A stretch of DNA of 64,000 bases from Phialocephala subalpina (GCA_900073065.1 FJOG01000043.1:108281-172280), one strand, 5' to 3'. Shown: positions 1-12,689, counted from the stretch's first letter. Numbers and translations: made by a program. Notes: generated by a model from the letters alone, not told the origin.

Positions 1-3000
1 GAATGTCCTCATCTGCCGCCACCCTCAACGCAAATATATCGCAAGGCTCGCTGATTTTGGCCTCTCCTTGATCAATCCAGACCGAGAAAAGAATGACCAC
101 AGATTGCCTGGTGGAACTTTCTTCTGGAGCGCTCCAGAGGTCGGAACTGCCTTGTCAGTTCAAGGTCTAAGGCAGACGGACGTTTACTCGTTTGGCTTGA
201 CGGCATGGAGGGTCTTTGTCAACCATCCCAACCCCTTTGAGCTGATTCCTCCGTCAACATTGGGCCTCCCAGCCCCTGAAGCCATAACTGAGGCAGCTGC
301 CCGAGCAAAATTACAAAATGGCTTCAATCAACTGGTCCTTCAAACGATGAGGCAATGCGGCAGCCACATATATTCTTGTCAAGTAATCGAAGCTACGCTA
401 GGCAGGGACCCAGGAGATCGTAATCTAGCCGCGGCCATCTCAGCATTAAGTCGAGGCCGGGGGCTTGTACCGCCCAGGTGAGTCTTGAGAATGAGGTGGC
501 CTCTCTGCGTGTGGACTGGCTGACATCGAGGCCATGATCAGCTCAAAAGCTAGCGAAACGTACTGGGCTCTTGAAGAGCCATCACTGGTCCTTGAACAGG
601 TAAGTGTCTCTAGTGTTAATTCCGTGAGAAGCTATATAGAAGTCTGGATATGCATGTTGTTCCACAGTTCTCCCTCTTATGTCGCTTACGATAGCTACGA
701 ATCGTCGAGATTTTTTTTGGCTTGAATATATCATTAAATATTCCCGTTGCACCTGCTCGAATGCAATTACGCTGACAAAATACCGGTCCATGGTAGTTGG
801 ATGAGCTGTGTGACAAGAAACTTCCCCAATTTGCAATGAAGGCATCAGTGCTCCACTCGATAGTACGCGACTTCGAAGCCACACTCAAGAGCGGCTCGGC
901 TCTTGAAAAGCAGGCAGGGTGGTTTCTATTCCGATTTGCGTCCAGTCCATCGTTTCGACTTCTCAACAAAGATGTCGACGAATGCTGTCGAATATTGATC
1001 CGGTTATGCCACCTAGGATCCCCTTTGGCCCGAGCAATTGTGTTCCGCTATCATCAATTATATGACAAATCCCTCGAGATGTTAGACCCAAAGTGGCTTG
1101 AAGATGCGGCGTCGAATGGATCATATTATGCCATCAAAAGCCTCCGTGTACGCTATCCGGAGAAGTATGAAAAACTGATGCAGTCACGATTGATCATTGA
1201 ACCTAATCCCGACGTCTTTCCAAACGAGTCATCCCTCCTGAAACGTTGTCGTCGAGGAGATTATGAAGGTTGTAAAGAGATACTCAGAGCTGGAGCATCA
1301 GCTTTCCCTATCGAAGAAGGGATGGTGTCTCCTTTACACTGGCTTGTCTCATTTGATGATACAAATCAGATCAATGATCTACTTGACCTTATGCTCCAAA
1401 ACGGTGCGGTTATTGATGCATATGAAGGAAATGTAGACGACGCTACCTTTGGGCGAGTTAAGGGAACACCACTTCACTGGGCTGTATGGCATCGCAACAT
1501 CCCCATGCTTCGAGCACTCATAATGGCAACCGACCAGCCAAAGGTTGAGCATTTGAATCGAGCAATCCTCATTGCAGCTGGTATGCACTTCTTCGATGTA
1601 TTGGATATCCTCAGGACCTGGATATTGAGCTTGAAAGATGGTACACACAAACAATGCGACTGGAAAACCGCTCTCGTGTACGTAGTGTACAATGGTTTAT
1701 GGCTGTTGCCACGACAACTTCGCCACGGTAACAAGAAATTGCCAAAAGCGTTCGAACGCACAATGGACATTGTCGTTGCCAGCAGAAAGCCACTGGAAGA
1801 AGAAGTGAAGACCCTCTTTCAACTCGCAATGGCGGAAAATAATGGAACATTGCTACGATATCTGTTCAACCGCCTGAGTCTAGGGAAGCGAAAGGAGATT
1901 CTGAATGATCCCGGTTGCGACATTGCGACGGCTGCAATGGGCATGGGCTTCAGAGATATCTTTGAATTGGGAATTGAGAACAGGCTTGTGGGTCCAGAGA
2001 CTGAACATGGTAGTCAGAAGTTCAAGGCTCTTCAAGTCTGTTGCATTATACGGCAAAGGGATCCATATTTTGCTAGGAGACTGCTCGATATTGGCTGTGC
2101 CGTTGATGGCAGGTCAGATTCAACAGACGCTACCTGGACTCCTTTTGCGATCGCGGTAGCTTTGGGATTATATCACATTGCTATCCTCCTCCTTGAGCGT
2201 GGAGCTGACAAAGACCACCTCTTAGGATGGCTAGGAGGTTCAACAGTAACGATGAATTTGCTTCAGAGTTGGCCGGATATTCCAATTTCCCGCCTGAAAT
2301 TTCTTCTCGAGGAAGTCCCACGTCTTGGATTTGGGCACGTCGCATTTTGGAGTTGGCCTGGTGCAGGAGGAAATCTCCTCTATGCTCTTTCCATGAGCCC
2401 TTGGTCATCCTATACAGCGGGATATCGTTTAGGAGAAACGGCTAAGTACATATTGAGTCAGCTGGCCGATAAGTCTTCCTTGAACAGGATAGACAAGCTT
2501 GGTGCAACTGCACTGCGTATGGCATGTGCAAATGGGAATTTGGAGATCTGCCAGGCTTTGATCGAAGCTGGCCAAGATGTAAATCTGGCCCTAGGATTTT
2601 CACCTTTGGGAAATGCAAAGGACTGGATGAACCGATGCCGCAAACGCGAGAGTGCTGCGATGGCAAACAAAGAGTGCCTTAGGGGCGAGAGGAGACTAGC
2701 ACAGACTTTACGACTTCGAGCGGAACAGACAGTCCAGCTGATGGAGAAACACGGCGCCATAGACAGAGGCTTCTTCGAGTCGATAAGAAACACCACAGAC
2801 TATGTGGGAAGTGGCCAGTGGCAGAGGCCAAGCTACGAGGTAATCAGATTTGTTTTGGAAGGGGTTCTAAATTATGATGTACGATGATAGGCTGACATTT
2901 GAATGGATATCTAGACGGCCTTCGAGATGCTTTCAGCTGTACTGGATAAGTCGCCACTGGTTCCCGCAGGTAGCACCCCTTTACAGCCTACTTCGTCGAA

Positions 3001-3694
3001 TCAGTTCAAGATTCACCATGGAAAGAAGGGTCGTACTCAAGCATTCTTGGCGAATTTAGGAGTCAAAATGGATCAGGCCAACGGAAAAACCATGCAAAGA
3101 CCTGTGCCTCGTTATCACCCTCACAACTGTCTCCCATGGCGCCACGATTCTTGTGTAACGCGTCCTAACGCAAGCCCCGGTCAGCTCAACGCATCAATAG
3201 CTTCACAGACCCCAGTCATTCAGTTGCAATTTGGCAGTCCAAGTGAATCTCACATAGATAACGCAGGACGCAAGCAATTCTCCAGCTTGGCACAATTTCA
3301 TACAGCAATCACACCGGAAGATATATATTCCTCCTCTTTTACGCATTCGAATAGGCCAAGCGAGTCATATTGCTCAAGAATTCCTACGCTAACTGAAGTC
3401 CAGAGTCTGGAGGGGCGCATCCAAGACTTCCTTCTTTTGTATTTCCTGGAAGGTGGTGGTGACGTTGCCCCCGAAGACCAGCGACGAGATCAAACCATTT
3501 CTATCCTCAAAGAGCAATTTCAAACACCCATCAAAGTGTCTGTGCCAAATCAGGATATAGCTGGGTGCGAAGAGTTCCTGAAGGTTGAGAACGTTGTTGA
3601 AAGATGCTTAGATTTCATGTGCGTTGAAGGGATAGTCCTCATTCCTGAGTTTAGTGATGATGGGCGAGAACTTACAATTCATTTATTTTTGTAA
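1..3694 (+). CDS. Protein kinase-ankyrin repeat fusion protein, 5' truncated by window edge
   Basis: Read as exons <2-477, 542-599, 797-2839 and 2915-3694, with GT..AG introns whose phases agree (2, 0, 0). The visible start encodes NVLI (end of the kinase catalytic loop), then ADFGLS (metal-binding DFG) and SAPEV (APE motif), so this is the C-terminal half of a Ser/Thr kinase; the HRD loop and ATP-binding lobe lie off the window. The second half (about 1250-2620) has ankyrin-type helices such as SPLHWLV, TPLHWAVW and ATALRMACANGNLEICQALIEAG. About 1,118 residues are visible. The ~260-residue tail is unrecognised. Kinase-ankyrin fusions are known in filamentous fungi, where they may act as NLR-like signalling proteins; that role is inference. 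The last exon may instead splice from 3654 to 3723 and run to 4000, in frame. Confidence 0.75.
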
Positions 3695-4180
3695 CGTCTG
3701 GTAAGTTAGCTTGGGCATACAGAAGTCAAACCAGAGTGGTTGGAAACCATGTACAGAAAGCTGGAGGATGGGTATGGCAGAGGAGTTGGTACCATTGCCG
3801 GAGTCAGTCATTCTCGCCAATATGTCAAGGAGAATTGGCGCTGGTGGAGGTTTCGCGAACATCTTAGAAAGTCTCGTGGTATCTCTTTTCTCGTCAGAGA
3901 TTTCCTAATTACATCACATACTCTTCCTCTTCCAGGGCAACACGACATTATTGAACTTTTAAACGCCGAAATGCATCTGGATTTGTCTTCTGTAGAGTAG
4001 TACGTGATGCCGTGCCCAATGTCCCGAGGTCCGCCCGAAGCCCCGACTCCCAATTTTCGCTTCGCAATCCAACCTCCTTCAGTCCACAACTTCATGCCCA
4101 AGACCAGACATTGAGGTCTACCCTATCAACGCACACGAGGCACTGTCCTGAGATCCATTTCGAACAAATAAACTTCCAAA

Positions 4181-5550
4181 ATGTCCCTCAGTAGGCTCTA
4201 AAATGAGCTCCCCGTGGAGGTAGACAAGTGGGTGAGCCCGACATCCGACAAGCAGACTTTGCTCAACCTTGCTCTCTGCTCCCGCCGTTTCGGTGCAATT
4301 GCGACTCCATTAATGTATGAATCTTTTTATACCGGATACCAAAATGCTCTCCAGTCTTCCTGTGAACCCTGATAGCGAGGCCAGAGTTGGGTCTCGGAGT
4401 CAAGAGCGCCTCAGCCAAGAAGAGGACTGACTCCAAAGACAACAATCCTGGATACATACACGGGTACGCAGTCGAGGACTTTGGAAGGGCGTGTTTAGCT
4501 ATCAAGTCTATATGCCCTACTGAGAGAGAAACCAGTATTTGGATACATCATATACAGAGAGGTAACTGGCACGCACTAGCAGCGCTGACACTGTTTCATC
4601 TGCCTAATCTGAGGAAGCTTGAGTTGGACGATTATGAAATCCCGGATCCTCTTGATTGGGATCTCGAGAGCCATGACTACCCGCATTCCGTTCCTACCGC
4701 TTTCAATTTGATGGCTGAATATCAGCAAAAGAAGCCGGGATTCTATTTCAAGCTCTTGGAGTCTATCGAAGTCTTGAATTGGGATATACACTATCCACCA
4801 GACCTTCATCAAATATTGCCATTCTTCAAGATCAACTCTGTCTAAACAGTTTCGATCATTTCAGTCGTAGGAGACCCTTTCGACGATGAATTGTCGCAAT
4901 ACCAAACAGAATCGTTATCCCTCACTGAGACAGACCGCGAAGCGAATCCCTTGATCAAATTCCTGCGCGGTTTTTCACGACTGAAATATCTCTGTTATGG
5001 ATACGGAGGAGGATCTCATGATTATGTCACGTTTGATGCCCTACGATTTGGGGAGGCTATTGAACATCTCAAGCTATGTCTAGAGGAGCTCTATTTGACC
5101 AACGAAGATTATGACGGCCCAGATTGGGCCGAAGGAGATCCTGCCGTCATCGGCTCTTTAGCAGGTTTCCATAAGTTCGATGTCCTTACGATAGACGTCA
5201 ACGCTCTTCTTGGGAACGACCAGCAGCTACCAGATAACTCCACCGGCGGGCAGAGTACTTCAAATCGTCTTTGTACACTGTTACCACAGCCGTTGGAGTA
5301 TCTCCGACTTTACAGATGCTCAGATTCAATTATCGGACAGCTGTGGGGCCTGCTCGATTGGAAGAAGAAGACCGGGGCATCGCGGGACGCGATTTGGAAT
5401 TACTGGAAGGCCTCTCTGTTGGCAGATGATGGTACCGGTGACCGAAGCCGTCATTCACTGGAGCATCTAAGGTTTATAAACGCTTACCAGGCAGCTAGTA
5501 TGGATCTCACCCTCAAGCTCCCATATATTGGACACGGTACCAACCGGTGA
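4181..5550 (+). pseudogene. F-box-like protein, copy 1, decayed
   Basis: The ATG at 4181 opens an F-box-like N-terminus: an L..L-NEL..EV core, then QTLLNLALCSRRF and ATPLMYESF. It is interrupted by TAA at 4199-4201 and by a frame change near 4365-4375. The frame then resumes with ARPELGLGVK, a leucine-rich stretch LFHLPNLRKLELDDY, another in-frame TAA at 4843-4845, and continues to 5550. Both stops could arise from CAA by one C-to-T change. The body matches copy 2 at 5857-6925, for example FHLPNLR and HLKxCLEELYLTN, so this is a tandem duplicate. F-box proteins recruit substrates to SCF ubiquitin ligases. A short intron could skip one stop, but not all the lesions. Confidence 0.6.
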
Positions 5551-5856
5551 TGAGTCTTGAGAAGTTCATTCAAGCCGGTAATTGTCTCATCGAATACTTT
5601 GTCTATCTTCTTCTAGCATAGAGCCCGCTTCGCTCTTCCACGTTGAACTTCAGACAGATGAGGCCAGAGTATTCTAAGACAGGGTAGTTGATTTGTGAGT
5701 ATCACATGTTTTACGGGTTCCTGCATGAGCACGAGCTGAAATCGCTTCAAGCCAACATCTCTGTTCCCCGCTCTTCCTTCGTAATATTCGATGCTTGAAT
5801 TTTCAACGACTTGCTTTGACCCTCGATCATATCTTTTTGGCTGTTACAACATCGAC

Positions 5857-6925
5857 ATGGCGACCCTCAATGACCTCTCGAAAGACCTTCTCAAAATCGC
5901 CGATAAAGCAAGCTTGATAGGAGGCGTGCGCTCTATCCTTGACTTGGCCCTCACCTCGCGGCGTTTGGAGCCATGCTGCAACTTCGCTCTCTAATCATCC
6001 TTCACGAGTGAAAGTATGATCATACAGTACAAAAGCTACTTCGAACTCTTGTCGCAAGACCAGAACTTGGGGTATGGATGAAAACACTCGGTGTTTAATG
6101 CAAAGACAACATGCATCCCATCGATGTCTCCTGCCTTGATAAAAACGACCTACAGCACTGCAATTCTGCGATTGTACGGATTTGTGCTAGTCGCGATTTA
6201 CGGTTTGATACGCAGGATTTGATGGAACTTTTACGTCAGGGGGATTGGCAGGCGATTGCAACACTGATCTTGTTTCACCTGCCGAATTTGAGGTTTCTCT
6301 CACTATTGGATTATACCAACCCCAAGGGTCACATCTTGGCAGCTCCAGCTCCAACGATCCACTGGGCTCTCGCTTTCATGACAGAGCTCCAAAACAGCCG
6401 ATCGGGATTCTATTCGAGAATTTAAAGGAATTCTGAGGTGCTTGGGACAGCCCAAGTCTGAGCTTTCATGCCATTGTACCAGTTCAGACCGAACTCAGTC
6501 AGAACTGTCTCGTCTTTCTACCTCCAAGGTGAGGTGTTTCCAAAGGCGCTGGCCTAAAGCTCATGACTGAGACTCTGGAACTCGAACACAGCGCTTACGA
6601 CTGGCACGCGATGATCAACTTCCTTCGATGTTTTGCGAACTTGAAAAGCTTCTCCTTCGATTATGGGTATACATCAGTCGGGTTATCCGAATATTGCGCC
6701 GAGGACTTCTCAAAAGGTCTTACGCACCTCAAGTAATGTTTGGAGAAGCTGTCATTAACAAATGCCTGCTACAATGACCCAGGAGATGAGGATCGGAGGA
6801 TACAATTTCAGAAGGCGGGAATTGAGTTCAAGCTGATATCAAGGTACCTGGAGTTGCCAGAGGAGAACCAATCTGGGACGGACAATGGGGAGGCTTCCAT
6901 GATGTCTGCCTTGGAGGGACAATGA
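5857..6925 (+). pseudogene. F-box-like protein, copy 2, decayed
   Basis: The ATG at 5857 starts LSKDLLKIADKASL...LDLALTSRRL, an F-box-like segment that shifts frame after about 5960. ALFHLPNLR-type leucine-rich sequence follows (LILFHLPNLRFLSLLDY near 6270-6310). Further pieces up to 6925 lie in more than one frame, with stops at about 6425, 6434 and 6733. Residues VARPELGVWMKTLGV, FHLPNLR and HLK*CLEKLSLTN align with copy 1 at 4181-5550. The copy is more broken than its neighbour, and no reading through it gives a full protein. It is a relic of tandem duplication. Confidence 0.6.
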
Positions 6926-7140
6926 GATTTGCCTGGCTACTGGTATCGAGCTGGACAAAGATGAGGAGCACGTGCTAGCCTCCCCTTCTGACACCGCCTT
7001 TCCGAAGCTCATAGAAAGTATCCATTCACCCATCCCATACTTTCGTGTTCTCGCGTCCACCTCCACTACATATCCTGAAAACGTAACCTCAACGACATCT
7101 ATCACGAACTATCAACACCTGCAAACAGCGGCGCATCAAG

Positions 7141-7973
7141 ATGGATGTCAGTTGGACCGCGCAATCCACATTTCCCGACCGTCTCTATCGTGTCTGGCNN
7201 NNNNNNNNNNNNNNNNNNNNNNNNNNNNNNNNNNNNNNNNNNNNNNNNNNNNNNNNNNNNNNNNNNNNNNNNNNNNNNNNNNNNNNNNNNNNNNNNNNNN
7301 NNNNNNNNNNNNNNNNNNNNNNNNNNNNNNNNNNNNNNNNNNNNNNNNNNNNNNNNNNNNNNNNNNNNNNNNNNNNNNNNNNNNNNNNNNNNNNNNNNNN
7401 NNNNNNNNNNNNNGTCCCTTGCAAGTTACTCAACATCAAACCCATGGGCCTCAAGCCGGTGTAGTCGCCGCCGATCAACGCGTCGCCTACCTCAAGAACG
7501 ATATCCCCGCCTTCGTCGCATCCCTCGTCTCACACCGAAACCAAGATCGCATCAAATCGCCATACATATCGCTCTTCGAAGACCTTGGAGAAGCTCGAGC
7601 ATGGTGCATGGCTGCGGAGGACACCTTCGAGCACGTCTCTTATATTATCGCTCTAGACCTGAAGTCTGTGGCTTTCCAGAACGGACTTGCGAACCGTACT
7701 ATTCATGGATTCAGAGTTGGCGATGTGGTCAAGGAATTGAAGCTGGAAGAGAAGGCGTTGGGTACTCCGTCTGGACCGAATAGAATGGATAGCGAGTGGA
7801 TGTTCGTTTACAAACTTCCAGGTAGCGCGTTCTGCCCCGGAACTCAGAATAGCAGAGATATTCGAGAGGGTAAGATCAAATCCTCTGGGCTTGAGTGCCA
7901 CAGACTGATATTCATGGGCAGAGCTTCGTTTTCCGAGACCACCGAAGCCGATTACGTGCAGTTGCGAGGGTGA
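7141..7973 (+). CDS. Hypothetical protein interrupted by an assembly gap
   Basis: A likely start at 7141 reads MDVSWTAQSTFPDRLYRVW and runs into an N gap at 7199-7413. After the gap, a different frame is open to 7973 and contains VAYLKNDIPAFVASLVSHRN, SPYISLFEDLGEARAWC and FEHVSYIIALDLKSVAFQNG. The frame change is explained if the gap length is arbitrary. The layout (an LYRV opening, then a segment like 'S.FEDL..A..W' and a hydrophobic strand) recalls the fungal DUF7587 type of domain, but I cannot confirm this. The last ~45 residues may be intron readthrough. Function unknown. Confidence 0.45.
7199..7413. other. Assembly gap (215 N)
   Basis: A run of unknown bases inside a coding gene; the reading frame differs on its two sides, so the true gap length is probably not 215. 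Confidence 0.99.
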
Positions 7974-8540
7974 GGCTGCGAGACATGGAGAACCGCATTT
8001 TTGTTTGGACATGCCGATGGTCGGAGTCAAAGGAGGTGGCAAGTTGGGATGTGGATGTAAGAGCGAGGAACTTTGCGTTCATTTTGATTGGAATCTTGAT
8101 GATCGAGCGGCGATGTACTGACATCAGTCTTCGTGACATGGAGCAGTACCAACAGGTGACATCAAAGCTCCCAAGCAATACGCAAACTCAGAATACAGCA
8201 TACGATCATTGCGTTTCTGTCCTGCGAGATCAATCGATAAACTTGTGATATGTTCATTGTCGTCAGTATTCGCATCAAGGGCCTTCAGTAGTATCAGTAC
8301 TCAGAGCCCGAAGACTCAGTGCAGTTTCCTGTCTCTGGAAATTTCGATTCCCATCTTTGTCATGTTGGTAGTCGTCTTCGAATTTTACTAGTTGAACTCC
8401 TCTCTCGGGCAATGGGACATTCAACTTTAATACACGGTGAGAAGGTTTGTTTACGAAGGAGTTCATTTGCTCACCGCAGTGCCGCCAAAACAATGCATCA
8501 ACGTCCACAATCCCACCAGCAAGAGCCCTAAGCGCATGTA

Positions 8541-9058
8541 TCACTTGCCATTGAGCTTGAATGTCTCCAAGAGATCAGCCAACTCCTAGTTGCCCTTATT
8601 CAATTCTTCGTTCTTCAGCTGCACCTCATTGTACTCCTTCTCCAGTTGTCGGACACGAGCGTGTACCTCCTGTTAAAGGTCAATTCCCGCCATTAATATT
8701 AGAGAGAATACTAAGATAGCTTACACGAAAAGAAGCATCCATGCTTGCGGCACGAGACGCGGTGTACTCGAGACGCTCGGAAAGAGTAGCTTCAAGAGGC
8801 TTGACACCGGGGAACATCTCCTTGGGATCTACAATCTCTAATTAGCAGAGTTCATTTCCAGAACATAGGGGTAGTACAGTATGTATGCCAAAAGATCATC
8901 TCAGTATCATATAGAACCATGTCTAGGTTAGGACCATGCTTGTACCTAACGCTGGCGAGGATCTCTCCGTGCTGGTCGCCTAGCTACGCCTTGGCAATGC
9001 TGCTGCCGTCGGCGCGAAACTTCTCAACCAGGTTGAATTGGGGTTGGTATTGTTGCAT
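8541..9058 (-). pseudogene. Small coiled-coil gene with two in-frame TAG codons
   Basis: The minus-strand ATG at 9056-9058 begins MQQYQPQFNLVEKFRADGSS. TAG at 8984-8986 follows GSSIAKA, then LGDQHGEILASV. After an intron comes MFPGVKPLEATLSERLEYTA, a clean phase-0 intron (GTAAGC ... TTTAACAG), the coiled coil VHARVRQLEKEYNEVQLKNE, a second TAG at 8586-8588 between NKGN and ELADLLETF, and a stop at 8541. Both TAGs sit where Gln (CAG) would fit. The FPGV block also occurs in the coiled-coil gene at 16963-17684, which supports a shared family. It is either lightly mutated or read through. Function unknown. Confidence 0.5.
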
Positions 9059-9414
9059 GACGAATGACCGATGCGTATCCTAGAGTAGGTTTGGAAGAGC
9101 AAGAGCGGTTGCGAGATGTTGTTGCTTGCGATCGTGGTTGCGGTGGTCGTTTGTAAGGAAGAAGATCGAGAATGCTTAGCGAGACTCTTGGTTATACCCA
9201 ACTTGGACCGTCTGATCTTTGAATTGGATAACGAATGACTCAAATTAATATCGTCGGCAACTAGGCTAAGATAGGCAATTTACCGCCAACCGCCATTTTG
9301 AAAGCGCTAGCTCGTATATCAACCCACCATCTTCTCTGGCTCCACCACTTCCAACTTCCCCTTCTCAACACCACCCTCATAAAATTGTGCAAAGCGCAAC
9401 TCAACTCTCTAACC

Positions 9415-10887
9415 ATGTCTTACACATCATACAGAGATCCAGAAACCCCCTCCAAGAAGCCTATTCACCGTCGCCAATTCAGCTACGACGCCGACGAAGA
9501 AGATCATGCGCTTGACTTCAACCCCAACGACTTCATCCTCCCCGATGGAACCCAGCCACTTGACCCTGCGGTGATCCAACGCATTGAAGATGCGACCAAG
9601 TTGCTCCGCGAGCTCGAGGTCAACAAGGAAATGGAGGAGATTGTTGCGCCAAGCCCTGGTAGAGAGTCATCTGCTTCCAACAAGGAGAATGAAGAGCCTG
9701 AGACCATCTTGAAGAACGACGATGTTGACTATGATGGCGATGACGATGATATGGTCTTCGGCAAGACTTCTACTCCAAAAGGCGCGGGCAAGGAGCGTGT
9801 TCGGTCTAGTGCTGGGGAGATGGTCATGGATGAGGATGCGGAGACTGATGATACCTTGCGAATTGGTGTTAAACTTTCCGGCTCGACCTCCAAGCGCAAT
9901 CAGAAAGATCGTACAACAAGTCTGGATGACGCCAACACCGAGATCTGGCTCTTGAAGTCCATAGTCAAGGACCAAGAGCGGGAGATCAGAGAGTTGAAGA
10001 AGATCATCGCCGATCAAGCGGCCCAAGCGGAGCTCATGAATGGTGCCGAGGTCCACACCAACCGGCGAGGCAAGTTCCATTTCTCGGGCGATTACAAGCA
10101 TCCATCCTTTACCATAGGGCTTGACGAGCGCGACTCACCATTCTACTCGAGACCTTCAAGACACGATCCCGACGAGACGGTGGAGGAGGATCCGAAGCCG
10201 GAGAGAACTCGCAAGGAGAAGATGCCTTTATTCTTCAAGAAGATGCATATGGAGCAGCGAAAGCGCAAGGTTGCATGGGCTGAAGAGGATAAGGAGGGCT
10301 CCGATCGCAACACGGGTAGAGCCAAGAAGGCGAAGCATACGGGTAGCCCTCTCCAGTTTGACAACACCAAATTGGCATCTGATATCAGATATGACTCCAA
10401 AGTCGCTCTTGGCTCCCTCTCGGATTGGGGGATGAGCTTGGGTGGTAGTGATTGCAAGGAAATGGGCGTGTTTGGTGGTCACAAGGCTAAGTTGTCAAGG
10501 GAGGATCGTCATTTAACCATCGCTACGGCCGAGAACGAGGATTCGAACTTTGATGCCGAAGGCAGCTCCACCAGTTCAGCGAATAGGGATATTTTCGGTT
10601 GGGCTAACTCGATGGTGAAGAAGAACGGTGTGGGCACCCGCATGGTAGGGAAGTCCGAGGACAAGGGTGGTATGCGAGGAGGTGGAGTTGTCGATGCGGA
10701 GGATGAGATTGATATTTACAACAAATGGATGCCTACAGGCGATCTTGCCAAGGACTCTCTCACTCTGTCGAAGATGAAGGCTGAGATCAAGAGATTGAAG
10801 CAAAAGAGAGCGGGCAGACAGCCACGAGAGAAGCAAGTTGAGGAATTGAAGGCCATGAAGGGTGAGCTAAAGGAAATGGAGGAGTAA
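9415..10887 (+). CDS. Acidic coiled-coil hypothetical protein
   Basis: Single-exon gene of 490 residues. The start is chosen at 9415 (aaccATGtc, MSYTSYRDPETPSKKP), because the upstream open frame has no other ATG in good context. Two coiled coils are visible: IWLLKSIVKDQEREIRELKK (about residues 184-203) and a C-terminal LSKMKAEIKRLKQKRAGRQP to the end. Between them lie charged, Ser/Asp/Glu-rich stretches and several basic patches, for example RKRKVAWAEEDKE and RAKKAKHTG, that could act as nuclear localisation signals. I do not recognise a catalytic domain. Codon use and length look like an intact, expressed gene. Confidence 0.7.
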   Translation: MSYTSYRDPETPSKKPIHRRQFSYDADEEDHALDFNPNDFILPDGTQPLDPAVIQRIEDATKLLRELEVNKEMEEIVAPSPGRESSASNKENEEPETILKNDDVDYDGDDDDMVFGKTSTPKGAGKERVRSSAGEMVMDEDAETDDTLRIGVKLSGSTSKRNQKDRTTSLDDANTEIWLLKSIVKDQEREIRELKKIIADQAAQAELMNGAEVHTNRRGKFHFSGDYKHPSFTIGLDERDSPFYSRPSRHDPDETVEEDPKPERTRKEKMPLFFKKMHMEQRKRKVAWAEEDKEGSDRNTGRAKKAKHTGSPLQFDNTKLASDIRYDSKVALGSLSDWGMSLGGSDCKEMGVFGGHKAKLSREDRHLTIATAENEDSNFDAEGSSTSSANRDIFGWANSMVKKNGVGTRMVGKSEDKGGMRGGGVVDAEDEIDIYNKWMPTGDLAKDSLTLSKMKAEIKRLKQKRAGRQPREKQVEELKAMKGELKEMEE

Positions 10888-12689
10888 TCTTGTTTACTAT
10901 ACCATTTGACTTGGCCTTGGGATTTTCTGCGGATGGCGTGAGGAGTAGAGAAGCTGAGGTAGAGTGCAGGAACGGAGGGTGGTTTTGTTTTCTCTTGCAT
11001 TCATCAACGAATAGCCTACTGAAGGTCCAGAAAGCGCTAGAGCACTGGAATGTGTACGTACGTACTTCTTTGAGTTATTCTGAAACCTCAGAATGTCAAC
11101 AGCAGTACTTCATAATCTTGCATCCTTGTCCATGCCTCTTCTGTGACGTGAGCCTTACTCTCACTTCAGTCGAAATGGGGACACCTGGGTTATTGAGGTC
11201 GATTGACATATATTCGAATCTTCCGATAAGACCTCTTTTTGTTTCATGTCCCTGATACCTTCATATCCGTTGTACGTGTGGTGCCTGCCGGTAACCTGTC
11301 ATGTTCCCTCCACTCGACGTAGTTTGTTCAACTTGACGAGTTTCGAGCTGCTGATGCTTCGATCGGGCAATCAGCCATCTCTAGGCTTCGACTTGCTGTC
11401 AAAGGGCTTTGAATACTGTTTTATATCACTGAAAGAGTAAGCAAGACTGTTAGACAAGAGGGATGTCACGGGGACAAACATCTCCTCCCCCCTTTCCTTT
11501 CGCTTCGGCCTAGCGCCGGCGTTCGCCGAGGACAGTGAAGTACGATCATTTTGCTTCAAATGAGGTACACAATGTTCTGCAGATGTCGTGATTTGTCTCG
11601 AAGTGGCTCGTGAAAGGATGTTGAGGTCTTGCTTATTATTGTGAAGTCTAGCATACCCCACTTGGTTGCAGATCCCAACACCTTGTGTAGAGTCCGCCAC
11701 TTCTTTCCAGAATCCGCCACCATTTTGTAGAGTCCGCTGCTTTGTCTGAAGTCCACATCCATTTTATTCAACTCTGTGAAGAAGTCAACGGATCCGCGGA
11801 TCGTTCGTGATGATCTTGTGGAAGATCTCATGACGCTGTCCAAGACAAAGCCAAGCTTCGAGATCAAAGACAATGAAAGGTAACAACCTACCGCAGCAAC
11901 GCCCTGAGTCGATGATCATAAATGCTTTCTGAGCTTTCTCGTTCGTGTGATTTAAGTTACAGCAGCAAGGACGTCGAGGAGAGGGTTCGCAAGATACGTT
12001 TTCCTAGAGCAGTTTCCAATCCATTCAAGCTTTGCCTCCCTGTTGCCGATATGACTACATGATCCTTATCTATTCATGCTCCTCAGGCTCCAGGAGATGT
12101 GTGGAGTTCTTTCTGTTCAACTAATACAAGTGTACTTCGTAATTTTCCACTCCTAGATGTAGTTTCCAGCCACAGATGCTCTTGTTCATGTCTGTAGCTG
12201 AAGGACATCGCAGCTTCCGCTTAGCTAACTAGTCTAATGTTCGAATGGTAAAGTTCGATCGGGGTTTGACCAGCCTCGTTTTGTCGGGACGCCAATCTTG
12301 TGGGCTGAAACATTGGGACGGCAAGTTGGGGTAGATCTAGAACTAGAGAGCTCATTGTCAGCGTGAGATTCGGTTCTTGCCATACCTCAGGTTTCAATTG
12401 CCCCAGCTCAGCCGGGAGACCGTGGTGAGTCGTTCCTATTTACCCTAGTCCCAGGTCAGGATGAGGCAGTTGAGGTAGGCTAGCGCCGGCGGCTTGTTTT
12501 CTTCACATCGCGAGCCACAATCTCATGTCTCCAAGACATCGACAATCGCATTGTCCCTGCAGCCGTAAGCGTTCCTCCCTCCAGAGTCCACTCTCCAGTA
12601 CTCAAAAATTGACAGTCGTAGATCCACCCCACCCAAATTCTACCCAAGAAGCTCTCCCACCCCACCCCACCAACACCGCTGCCGCCGCG
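10888..12689. other. Intergenic, no supported gene
   Basis: About 1.8 kb with only short, unconvincing open frames on both strands. A small cluster of repeated AGAGTCCGCC-like units lies near 11690-11770. Nothing else is recognised. Confidence 0.5.

Noticed and set aside
11556..11873. Minus-strand frame of 105 residues
   Set aside because: Overlaps a short tandem repeat region and has no conserved features.
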